From Prochlorococcus sp. AG-402-I21 (GTDB lineage: Bacteria > Cyanobacteriota > Cyanobacteriia > PCC-6307 > Cyanobiaceae), in contig QCHZ01000002.1 of assembly GCA_003216955.1 (NCBI GenBank), forward strand, positions 62,001-126,000: a DNA stretch of 64,000 nucleotides, in the 5' to 3' direction. The notes beneath the pieces were generated by a model. The model had not been told where the DNA came from and did not search any database. It was given only the letters and a program-made list of their open reading frames with translations. Positions 1-9,646 of this stretch are shown here, piece after piece (positions within the stretch are counted from its first letter, which is position 1; every line of letters starts with the position of its first letter). The position numbers were made by a program, and so were the translations under genes.

Positions 1-656
1 CAAAAAATAATAATAAACAAATTTTAACAGGAGCTGGCAGCTTCTTTATCCCAATAGGTAGAGACGAATCAAGTAAAAATAATTTTGTCGGAGGATACGG
101 AATTTGGGGAGGCATCGATAGATTTGAACCACCAGGTTTTTTAAAAAAATATAAAGATACAAAAACTGGATTCCTTATAGGTCATGGCGAAGTACTACCT
201 AATAATGAAAACACTGTTTCTCTCTCAAAGAGGACAGATCAATATGATATTTCTATTCCACACATATCAATAGTTTGGCGTGAGAATGAAAAACGAATGG
301 TTACAGAAATGAACAGAATGATTGAACTTATTATCAATTCTGGAGAAGGTAATATTATTCCAGTGAGTGAAATCCTAAATATTCCATTTGCTAAACAAAT
401 TCTAAATAGATCTGTTGCCACTAAAAACGATGCTCCACCCCCTGGATATTACATACATGAGGTAGGAGGAGCACCGATGGGAAACGATAAAGGGAAAAGC
501 GTGGTAGACAATTGGAATCGTCTATGGGAATGCAGCAATGTATTGGTAGTTGATGGAGCCTGCTGGCCAACTTCATCTTGGCAAAGCCCAACTCTAACAA
601 TGATGGCAATAACTAAAAGAGCTTGTGAAAAAGCAATTTTTGACTTTAAAAGTTAA
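1..656 (+). CDS. GMC-family oxidoreductase, C-terminal part (5' truncated by window)
   Basis: The reading frame is open from base 3 and ends at TAA 654-656, so this is the 3' end of a gene that starts before the window. The C-terminal substrate domain of GMC flavoenzymes (choline, glucose and alcohol dehydrogenases and oxidases) is visible: a His-Glu-Val-Gly-Gly-Ala-Pro-Met-Gly motif near base 456 holds the usual active-site His, followed by the FAD-contacting segment NVLVVDGACWPTSSW and SPTLTMMAITKRA. In most GMC enzymes the residue before Pro-Thr-Leu/Met-Thr is Asn or His; here it is Ser. The substrate cannot be assigned. An internal ATG at 297 is not the true start, because the frame and the domain continue upstream of it. 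Confidence 0.85.
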   Translation, partial: KNNNKQILTGAGSFFIPIGRDESSKNNFVGGYGIWGGIDRFEPPGFLKKYKDTKTGFLIGHGEVLPNNENTVSLSKRTDQYDISIPHISIVWRENEKRMVTEMNRMIELIINSGEGNIIPVSEILNIPFAKQILNRSVATKNDAPPPGYYIHEVGGAPMGNDKGKSVVDNWNRLWECSNVLVVDGACWPTSSWQSPTLTMMAITKRACEKAIFDFKS

Positions 657-915
657 AAATATCATTTAAGTATTTATCAATAACTGCCCTATCATCAGAG
701 CCATTTTGAAAAAGAAAATTTGCGATAGCTGAGCTAATAAGTTTGGATTGATCCCAATTCTCGTTTCCACTAATAAAATCCTTCATGCCGACGTAAAGAG
801 CTTCGGGCACCTCTGCTTCAAGACTTATGGTCATGAGGTCAAAGTCATTTGCATAACATCTACCCTCATCACTTTTTATTTCATCAATACGAGTTTCAAT
901 TTGATTAAACTCCAT
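646..915 (-). CDS. DUF2811 family small protein
   Basis: An 89-residue protein starting at ATG 915. It resembles the cyanobacterial DUF2811 family: the pattern SLEAEVPEALY, then a tryptophan-containing turn (NENWDQSKL), then FLFQNGSDDRAV and a short C-terminal helix. No catalytic motif is visible, and to my knowledge the role of the family is unknown. Its last 11 bases overlap the end of the convergent GMC gene. There is no upstream co-directional neighbour within 380 bases, so it is probably transcribed alone. Confidence 0.75.
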   Translation of the reverse strand: MEFNQIETRIDEIKSDEGRCYANDFDLMTISLEAEVPEALYVGMKDFISGNENWDQSKLISSAIANFLFQNGSDDRAVIDKYLNDIFNF

Positions 916-1302
916 TTCCTTTTTTAAAAGTTCGAAACCTATGAGATAAGGATCTTAAATTTTCAATAAAACGTCAAAGATAAAGAAAAGCTATACCTAA
1001 AATATGAGACAGAGATAGACTCGTTTCATATCAATACTTCTCAAGGAAATGCCTCCAATAAAATAGTTTTATCCGCCTTAGATGTATAAGTGTAAATTAC
1101 TATTAAAAAATCTATTGAATCCCACAAGCCCTTCACTAAAACTAGAGTTTTAGTTTTTCATGGTGGAAAACTCTTCACTAGTTGTGGAAATCACTTGGGG
1201 AAAAGAGCTGAAACTAAACATTAAAAAAATGTATAAATAACGAGTCCCTTGCGTCGCAAGCAAGAAAGAGACAAATGATTCTTTAATTTAAACCTATTTT
1301 TT
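916..1302. other. Intergenic stretch with hairpin and a 26-codon ORF
   Basis: A gap of 387 bases without a convincing gene. It contains a perfect small hairpin at 1248-1260 (CTTGC, 3-base loop, GCAAG). There is also a 26-codon frame on the plus strand at 1160-1240 (starting MVENSSLVVEITWGKEL) with no clear ribosome binding site. An inverted repeat GAGTTTT/AAAACTC lies at 1145-1172. Both flanking genes are on the minus strand, so this gap contains the 3' end of nothing on the plus strand, the promoter of the DUF2811 gene, and the downstream region of that gene's left neighbour cbiX. A small RNA is possible but cannot be shown by eye. Confidence 0.4.
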
Positions 1303-2331
1303 TTAGATTTGGCTTTTATTTAAAGAGCGAAGCGTGACAGGTCCTAAGGGATGCTCAGCATTTGGATAAGGAAAATGTTCATGAGAATGTTCATGCATAT
1401 TATTTTCAGGGCAAATATCTAAACATCCTTCAACATGATCATGGTGACTGACCTGCTCATAGCCAACCTCACTTTCAAAACCTAATAAATTTGAGCGATA
1501 TTTACATAGAGAACAATTCATAAAATTCTCTCCATCAAAAACTTCTTGAATTCTCTCCATAAAAGTATCAATAACTAACTCTTGATCTGATAAGTAACTT
1601 GCGCTTAAAAATTGCACATCAGGATTATCATTGGCAACTCTAATTGAATGGTCTCTAACACGACTTACCAAAACTCCACTGAAAAGAAAATAAGGAAAAA
1701 GAATAACTCTTTTAAAACCTAATTTAAGAGCATTTCTAAGACCTGGTTCAACAAGGGGAAAGGTTACTCCTGAAAAAACGGTTTCTCCCCATCCAAAACC
1801 AAATCCCTCAACAAGCATCCTTGTGATCTTGCAAACATTCGAATTAGCATCTGGGTCTGATGATCCCCTACCTGCTACAACAAGTAAAGTTTCAGAAACC
1901 GGAAATATTGGATTACTATCAATTATTTCCTTGATTCTTGCTCCTGCTGCTCCAATCATCAAAGAATTTAGGCCAAGCTCTCTACCATATTGAATGGTAA
2001 GTCCATTCGCAGCAGAGTATTTATTCAAAACCGCAGGAATATCATTTTTAGTATGTCCCGCAGCAAATAACATAGCTGGTAAAGCAATTACCCTATTCAC
2101 CCCCATATTTCTAAGTTGATCTAATGCTTCACTGATTATTGGTCGGTTAAATTCAAGAAATCCGAATGCAACTGGAATATTGGGTATTCTAGATTTTATT
2201 TTTTTGACTAAGTTAATAAACTCCTCTACCGCTTGAGGATCCCTACTCCCATGTCCGCATAAAACAATTCCAATATTAGGTGGATATTGATAATTGATTG
2301 ATGACGAAATAATCAAAACGCTTTTAGCCAA
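1303..2331 (-). CDS. cbiX: Sirohydrochlorin chelatase CbiX (long form with metal-binding tail)
   Basis: Predicted to insert Co2+ or Fe2+ into sirohydrochlorin for cobalamin or siroheme, in the cytoplasm. Of 342 residues, the first half carries the class II chelatase motifs GIVLCGHGSRDP (His27) and FAAGHTKND (His93). The second half is a duplicated copy in which the first His is Arg (AGRGSSDP, about 153-160), so only the N-terminal site looks catalytic. The tail has MNCSLC at 271-276, matching the MXCXXC motif reported for a [4Fe-4S] site in long CbiX proteins, then a His-rich stretch (His296, 297, 299, 313, 315, 317, 319, 327). The start is TTG 2331, with no ATG nearby. It is divergent from the FAD oxidoreductase. 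Whether Co or Fe is used is not decidable here. Confidence 0.88.
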   Translation of the reverse strand: MAKSVLIISSSINYQYPPNIGIVLCGHGSRDPQAVEEFINLVKKIKSRIPNIPVAFGFLEFNRPIISEALDQLRNMGVNRVIALPAMLFAAGHTKNDIPAVLNKYSAANGLTIQYGRELGLNSLMIGAAGARIKEIIDSNPIFPVSETLLVVAGRGSSDPDANSNVCKITRMLVEGFGFGWGETVFSGVTFPLVEPGLRNALKLGFKRVILFPYFLFSGVLVSRVRDHSIRVANDNPDVQFLSASYLSDQELVIDTFMERIQEVFDGENFMNCSLCKYRSNLLGFESEVGYEQVSHHDHVEGCLDICPENNMHEHSHEHFPYPNAEHPLGPVTLRSLNKSQI

Positions 2332-2392
2332 TAATCTACTTTAATTGAAGATAGTTTTATAAAATATCAACTTAAGAAATTCATTATAGAAA

Positions 2393-2398
2393 AAGGAG
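2393..2398 (+). promoter_or_regulatory. Shine-Dalgarno AAGGAG deciding an ATT start
   Basis: AAGGAG sits 6 bases before ATT 2405 (3 bases before ATT 2402), in the frame of the FAD oxidoreductase. The frame has no ATG, GTG or TTG until ATG 2663, which lies inside the FAD-binding domain. This makes ATT the most likely initiator. Confidence 0.55.
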
Positions 2399-2404
2399 CA
2401 GATT

Positions 2405-3670
2405 ATTAAAAATTCAATTTCACTACAAAATAAAAATTCCAATGATAGTCGGGCTCTTGGGGTCCTTGAGACTGTCAACTCAGATTTATTCCAATCACTG
2501 AAATCTTCCCAACAAACTTCCAAACCATTTTTAGTATCTAGTGGAGGAACTACAAGTAGAGCCGCCGCAGATAATTATTGGATTTTAAACCTACGAAAAA
2601 ACTACCAAAATATATCATTCGATTTTGACAACAAGTATGTAGAGATTGAGGCTGGAGTAACTATGGGAGAATTATCCTCTTTTTTAAAAAAGAAAAAAAG
2701 AAGTTTTCCAATTGGTTTATCTGGGAAAACAGGAATGGGATATATCTTGACCGGTGGAATAAGTCCACTGAGTAGAAGCAGGGGATTAGCTATTGATCAA
2801 ATGATGGAGATTAAAGGTTTTTGGGGAAATGGAAGAGAATTTCATTTATTACGACCAACAACAAAAAATGATTCAACTTTTGAATGGAAAGCCCTTTGTG
2901 GAGCAGCTATATTCCTTGGTGTAATTACAAAAGTAAGGTTAAAGACTCAACCATTAAGGCAACTATTAAGTTGGACAGCAAATCTTTCATTCTCTCAGCT
3001 ATCTGAATGTATTAATCAAGCCGAAAGTTGGCCTGAATCACTTAGCTTTCAATGGATATATGGAGAAGATATTTTTGCTCATGCAATTGGTGAAATTAAA
3101 AATACTGATAATGAGTCTGGCTTGTTGAATTTATTAGAAAGATTACCATTCTCACGAAATCGAAAAATTAATAAATTCAACGATCTAAATTCTTTACCAA
3201 ACTTAAGTTTAGGAAATAATAAAAGTAATAATTCAAATCATTCCGAAGTCCTTGGTTTACTAGGTCCTGCTTGGCAAGAGAATAATACAAAAGTATTGAA
3301 AGTGCTTAAAGATCTAATAAATAAAAGACCTAATAAAAGTTGCTATATAGCTTCTCAACAATTAGGAGGTTTAACACAAATAAACAATCTTGATACTTCA
3401 TTCATTCATCGTGATGCAGTCTGGAAACCTTGGATTAATGGGGCTTGGGAAGCATACGATCAATCAAAAAAAACAATCACTCTTGAATGGATGAAGGAAT
3501 GTTGGAATGATCTAGAATTCATTTGCCCTGGTGTGCATCTTGCGCAAATACATCCACATTTAGATTGGCATGAAAAAGAATTATCATCAGCATTCAAAGA
3601 TTGGCTGCCAAAATTACAAGAAATAAAATCTATTTATGATCCAAGCAATGTAATGCCACCTTTAAACTAA
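2405..3670 (+). CDS. FAD-binding oxidoreductase (FAD_binding_4 type), probable ATT start
   Basis: A flavoprotein of the PCMH / D-lactate-glycolate dehydrogenase group. The frame is open from 2390, and counted from ATT 2405 the product has about 421 residues. The FAD pyrophosphate-binding loop is at about 46-54 (SGGTTSRAA), the strand VEIEAGVTMGE at about 79-89, and a second FAD contact TGGISPLSRSRG at about 116-127. The end YDPSNVMPP is typical of the family (compare DP...FNPG). The first ATG (2663) falls inside the FAD domain and would remove the loop, so the gene must begin upstream. AAGGAG is correctly placed for ATT 2405. The substrate is unknown. It is divergent from cbiX, with a shared promoter region at about 2332-2392. 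Confidence 0.8.
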   Translation: MKNSISLQNKNSNDSRALGVLETVNSDLFQSLKSSQQTSKPFLVSSGGTTSRAAADNYWILNLRKNYQNISFDFDNKYVEIEAGVTMGELSSFLKKKKRSFPIGLSGKTGMGYILTGGISPLSRSRGLAIDQMMEIKGFWGNGREFHLLRPTTKNDSTFEWKALCGAAIFLGVITKVRLKTQPLRQLLSWTANLSFSQLSECINQAESWPESLSFQWIYGEDIFAHAIGEIKNTDNESGLLNLLERLPFSRNRKINKFNDLNSLPNLSLGNNKSNNSNHSEVLGLLGPAWQENNTKVLKVLKDLINKRPNKSCYIASQQLGGLTQINNLDTSFIHRDAVWKPWINGAWEAYDQSKKTITLEWMKECWNDLEFICPGVHLAQIHPHLDWHEKELSSAFKDWLPKLQEIKSIYDPSNVMPPLN

Positions 3671-3717
3671 CTAAATTTATTTTGCAAAAAATCTAAACCT
3701 TAATCAGAAAAATAAAA

Positions 3718-4611
3718 TTAAACACGTAAGCTTACACGTTGATAACAGAACCATAACCATTGCTGAAATAATAAGTTTCTATGTGATCGCCATGAAGTAT
3801 TTGATTTAGTCACATCAAAATTTTCTGGAGGAGGTACGTCTCCTCTTTTCTTATCTCTTTCCATCTCAGATATCAATCGATCAACATTATATTCTGGATG
3901 TCCTAAATGCATTAGTTGCCTCTGATCGGGTGTTTCAAAAATTGTGTAACCTACTTTTTGCCCATGGGCCAATAATCTTAGCTTGCCTTTCTTTTCGGCT
4001 TTTTCCATTTCTAAATCAGGTAAACCAGCATGCCTACTTTGGGGGCAGAGGAACTCATCATCTTGTGTTCCCATTAAAGAATGGCCAGGGACAAGACTCC
4101 TCATTGGATATACACCAAAAAGCTTTTTATTAAAATTGTTTTTCTCAACCCCAGCCATATATGCCATTGCAAAACCAGCCCAACACAAGCCTAGGGTACT
4201 TGCACATTTTAATTTTGCTTCCTCAATCAGATTTACTAACTCTCTCCAATAATTAACTTCTTCAAACGGAAGATGCTCAACAGGTGCTCCGGTAATAATC
4301 AACCCATCTAAAGGAGTTGGAGACATTGCCTCCTCCCAATGAACATATAAGTTTCTAAGATGTTCCAGATCCCAAGTCCTATATGAATGTGATTTTAGTC
4401 TTATCCATATGGGTTCTATTTGTAGAGGAGAAAGTCCTAACGGGTGCAATAAATTAAATTCATATTGTTTTCCCAAAGGCATAATGTTTAATATCCCAAT
4501 CCTGAGAGGTCTAATATCCTGTCTTTCAGCTAATTCAGGCTCAATCCATGAGATATGATTTTTTTCAATTGATGATATTTTATGATAACTACGAGGAAGT
4601 ATTAAAGCCAT
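3718..4611 (-). CDS. metA: Homoserine O-acyltransferase MetA, predicted acetyl-CoA specific
   Basis: Activates homoserine by O-acylation, the first committed step of methionine synthesis. The 297 residues match the MetA family length. The nucleophile is Cys143 in GLCWAG, and the catalytic His239 and Glu241 lie in GHPEY. The family specificity position in TGAPVEHL is Glu112. In the MetA family Glu here goes with acetyl-CoA use, and Gly (as in E. coli) with succinyl-CoA. Acetyl transfer also fits the neighbouring MetY, which uses O-acetylhomoserine. Start ATG 4611 has a very strong AAGGAGGT site 8 bases upstream. It lies 22 bases after metY, so the two are very probably co-transcribed. Confidence 0.95.
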   Translation of the reverse strand: MALILPRSYHKISSIEKNHISWIEPELAERQDIRPLRIGILNIMPLGKQYEFNLLHPLGLSPLQIEPIWIRLKSHSYRTWDLEHLRNLYVHWEEAMSPTPLDGLIITGAPVEHLPFEEVNYWRELVNLIEEAKLKCASTLGLCWAGFAMAYMAGVEKNNFNKKLFGVYPMRSLVPGHSLMGTQDDEFLCPQSRHAGLPDLEMEKAEKKGKLRLLAHGQKVGYTIFETPDQRQLMHLGHPEYNVDRLISEMERDKKRGDVPPPENFDVTKSNTSWRSHRNLLFQQWLWFCYQRVSLRV

Positions 4612-4619
4612 ATCTGTAC

Positions 4620-4627
4620 ACCTCCTT
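4620..4627 (-). promoter_or_regulatory. Strong Shine-Dalgarno of metA
   Basis: On the minus strand this reads AAGGAGGT, a full match to the anti-SD of 16S rRNA, 8 bases before ATG 4611. Such strong sites are uncommon elsewhere in this window and suggest high translation of metA within the metY-metA unit. Confidence 0.8.
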
Positions 4628-4633
4628 GAAGAA

Positions 4634-6707
<2,074 letters not shown>

Positions 6708-6762
6708 ATGAAAAATTAAATGTCGATTTTACTTTAGTGACAAGTTGCTGCATATGAAAACC

Positions 6763-7926
6763 CTAAACAATTTTTTGTACATCTGAGACAAAAGTTGGGT
6801 TCGAAGAAATTCCGATTTGATGAAGGGAATCTGACAAGATGGGGACTTGATTAACGAAACTTGAAAGTAAACGGCATTGAACCTCTGCTCTATATAGATT
6901 ATGAGTTGGATATTTGATTTTAAAGTACCTATTTGATTGTAAAAAGTCATTCAGAAATCTAATGGCTAATTCAACTATTATTAAATAAATAAATTCAGGT
7001 AGAAGTCCAAAACAGTAATAATCCTTTTGATTTTGTATTGAGAAATAGCCTCTAAGAAAATACATACAACAATTAATATCGAAGTACACATTCTCTATAT
7101 TGTCAGGATCCTCACCGGCAGTATTAGAAATGGAACGAATACAATCGGCCAAATCAGTAAGTAAATAGCCAGAAGAGACAGTATCTAAATCAATCAAAGA
7201 AACAACATAATTATATTTAATATCAAAAAGAAAATTACTTAACTTAGGATCACCATGTATCACACTTAAGTCAATTATATTTTTCTTTAGAGTTCCTAAT
7301 ATGAATTTAATATAAACAATGTGATTGGATAAACTTAAAATTAATTTTTGAACCCTTTTATTAACAATATTATCTAATCTTATAAAGTCATAATTTTCAA
7401 GACTAATAGTCAATTGGTCTATATAATGCTTTGTATTATGAAAGTCTTTAATATTATTTTTTAATTTTGTAAAATCCAGATCGGAGCATGCTCGATGAAA
7501 CTTAGCGAGACCAATACCTATTTGATATGACATTTTTTTATCTTCTAAAATATTAAAGCTAAAACTATCATCTATATATTTCATCGCCCGCCAAAAATCG
7601 GAGCCAAGCGGGAAAAGAAAATCGTTATTAAAGTCACATCTAATTAAACTTGGCATCTCCCATCTTAAATTATCAAAATAGAGGTAATTTTCTCGTATTT
7701 TTTCCTCAATATGATCTGTTATCAACTTATGATTAATATTAACTATCACATGAGAATCAAATATATTACTAAGACGCTGTAAAATAAATTTAGACTTTTT
7801 CCCATTTTTAAAATGTTCAATAATATACGTTTTGTTTATAAGCCCAGAATCTATATAATCTATATTTAAAACTTTACTATTATAAAAAAAATTATTAGTA
7901 ATAAACTTAATTTTTGCATAATCCAT
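6763..7926 (-). CDS. APH-fold kinase resembling N-acetylhexosamine 1-kinase (NahK-like)
   Basis: A 387-residue phosphotransferase of the aminoglycoside-phosphotransferase/choline-kinase fold. The N-lobe has KFILQRLSNIFD (about 46-57), the pattern of the ATP-binding strand in NahK-type anomeric sugar kinases. The catalytic loop HGDPKLSN is at 224-231 (catalytic Asp226, Asn231) and the metal-binding IDLDT at 245-249 (Asp246, Asp248). It is followed by LLTDLADCIRSISNTAGEDP, close to the distinctive NahK segment after the DLDT motif. Predicted role: phosphorylating a sugar at C1. The substrate is unknown. Its start ATG 7926 is 10 bases after the 513-residue protein gene. Codons for Asn, Ile, Lys and Tyr are unusually frequent. 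Confidence 0.75.
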   Translation of the reverse strand: MDYAKIKFITNNFFYNSKVLNIDYIDSGLINKTYIIEHFKNGKKSKFILQRLSNIFDSHVIVNINHKLITDHIEEKIRENYLYFDNLRWEMPSLIRCDFNNDFLFPLGSDFWRAMKYIDDSFSFNILEDKKMSYQIGIGLAKFHRACSDLDFTKLKNNIKDFHNTKHYIDQLTISLENYDFIRLDNIVNKRVQKLILSLSNHIVYIKFILGTLKKNIIDLSVIHGDPKLSNFLFDIKYNYVVSLIDLDTVSSGYLLTDLADCIRSISNTAGEDPDNIENVYFDINCCMYFLRGYFSIQNQKDYYCFGLLPEFIYLIIVELAIRFLNDFLQSNRYFKIKYPTHNLYRAEVQCRLLSSFVNQVPILSDSLHQIGISSNPTFVSDVQKIV

Positions 7927-7936
7927 AGAATTTATT

Positions 7937-9478
7937 TTATATATTTGCTTCTATTAAATAAGTTTCTATATAATCAATAACTTTATTATAAATTGGTTTA
8001 TCCTCCGATTCTAGTGAATTATTAAAGTCAATCTCATTTGATTTATAAAAGAATCTATTATCATCAGTTAGTGACTTTGTTATAAAATCAATAGAAGTTT
8101 TTAAATGAAAATTATTTAATGAATCAGATATTTTCTTACTCTGGAAAGATTTAACAGATTCTTGACAATAATTAGCAAGCTCACGACTACTTATCATAAC
8201 ATTATAAATATCTTCTTTAATCTCATCAGGAGCCATTATACACATATACAAAAGATTTATCATTGATGCATTATTCATAGGTATTGAATATTTTCTTAAG
8301 ATATATGGCCAATAGTTTAAAGAATTTATCCCTTCTAAAGCTCCTCGTTTAAGACCAGCTTTTTCGCACCATTCTATAAATTCCTCTACTCCTTTAGGGC
8401 ATCTTTTATACTCAATCATCTTCTCAGCGAGAACTTCACCAGCTTGAAAATTCCTAGTTGGCTTACCACTAACAGGTAACATCATGCTTCCTCTCACGTC
8501 GGCAACCATCGCTGTCAATTGACAAAAAGTATGATCTCTTACCTGAATAAAATCACCATCCTTCAGGAAAGACGCCTCTATTCGTTGGACGCTATATCCA
8601 AGTTCAGTAATAGGAAAGGGTTGTTTTGTATATAAATTCTCCCTATCTGATCGGCTCATTGAGACATAGGCAGCCTGATCTAGGCATTGATCTAATAATA
8701 AAGTCAACAAAGTTGGTAACAATCCAGGATTATTCTTATGAAAAGTATGTCCAAAACCCGCAAAAATTGAAGATATATTTTTAGAAGCTTTTATATATTG
8801 ACCTTCAACGTTATGTATACCTGCAGAAACTTGTATATTTGGTGAAATTTTATTTAACAATTTTGCACCTAATATCGCATTCATAGCATCTGGATGACAA
8901 AAATTAGCAGTGAAACTATCTAATGGGTTTCGAAGTGCTCCGTGTCGATGAAACCCCGAAAAGAAAGCTAGGTTATTAAATTTTTCACAGAGCACAAAAG
9001 ACTCATTCAAATTATAGTCATGACAAAATGAACCAACCAAGCATGCAATTAAAACATTTTCCCGATTGAGTTCTTTTCTAAGCTTAAAAACTAAATTTAC
9101 GTCATTTATTATATGTTTACTATTTGAACTCAAAACAATTAATTCACAGTTAATTATTAAATCCTGAAGAGTATTATATTTTCCTGATTTGTCATTTTTT
9201 GAAATCGCCATAGATTCGATCTTATTTTTTATACTTTTATCCATTTCAGAAAGATCAATACTAGAAAAAGCTCCAAAAAGTTGTCTACCATCTCTGGGGG
9301 CTAAAAGAATATTTAAACCTCCATTATGCAAAGCACAGTTATAGGCAAGAGATGCAGGATATAAGCCGACACTATAAAATCCTACTTTTCCATTCAAAAC
9401 CTCTCTAATTCTTATAGCTACAGGATCAGTTGAATAAGGCTCAGTAAAGAAGCTATTATTTAAATTCTTTTCAAACAC
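7937..9478 (-). CDS. Unrecognised 513-residue protein with Rossmann-like N-terminus
   Basis: Starts at GTG 9478. Residues about 29-70 resemble a nucleotide-binding beta-alpha-beta unit: a strand KVGFYSVGLYP, a small-residue turn and helix, then NILLAPRDGRQ, where an acidic/basic pair could contact a dinucleotide. Later conserved-looking blocks are FSGFHRHGALRNP (about 174), AGIHNVEGQYIKA, AGFGHTFHKNNPG and QVRDHTFCQL. It could be an NAD(P)-dependent dehydrogenase-like protein, but I cannot name the family. It forms a unit with the NahK-like kinase (10-base gap) and is divergent from the StpA-like phosphatase, suggesting a shared sugar-phosphate or compatible-solute role (inference). Confidence 0.6.
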   Translation of the reverse strand: MFEKNLNNSFFTEPYSTDPVAIRIREVLNGKVGFYSVGLYPASLAYNCALHNGGLNILLAPRDGRQLFGAFSSIDLSEMDKSIKNKIESMAISKNDKSGKYNTLQDLIINCELIVLSSNSKHIINDVNLVFKLRKELNRENVLIACLVGSFCHDYNLNESFVLCEKFNNLAFFSGFHRHGALRNPLDSFTANFCHPDAMNAILGAKLLNKISPNIQVSAGIHNVEGQYIKASKNISSIFAGFGHTFHKNNPGLLPTLLTLLLDQCLDQAAYVSMSRSDRENLYTKQPFPITELGYSVQRIEASFLKDGDFIQVRDHTFCQLTAMVADVRGSMMLPVSGKPTRNFQAGEVLAEKMIEYKRCPKGVEEFIEWCEKAGLKRGALEGINSLNYWPYILRKYSIPMNNASMINLLYMCIMAPDEIKEDIYNVMISSRELANYCQESVKSFQSKKISDSLNNFHLKTSIDFITKSLTDDNRFFYKSNEIDFNNSLESEDKPIYNKVIDYIETYLIEANI

Positions 9479-9646
9479 AGTTTATTTGCATTCAATTGCA
9501 TTATATACAATAATTAGAACTTTTAAAAAGAGTTTTGATAATACTGAATATATATCTATATACTTATTTAATCATAAAAACTATCAAAAAAGTGTAAATT
9601 GATTAGAACCAGAGTAAACTATTATTTAAAGACTTCTTTTATTACA

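Noticed and set aside
1141-1200. Repeated GTGGAAA strings resembling DnaA boxes
   Set aside because: They do not match TTATCCACA well enough, and there is no dnaA or dnaN near, so an origin is not supported.
1160-1240. A 26-codon plus-strand frame in the 916-1302 gap
   Set aside because: Very short, no ribosome binding site, and no recognisable product. Kept only as a note in the intergenic entry.
2663-2665. ATG 2663 as start of the FAD oxidoreductase
   Set aside because: It would delete the FAD pyrophosphate loop, which lies in the open frame upstream.
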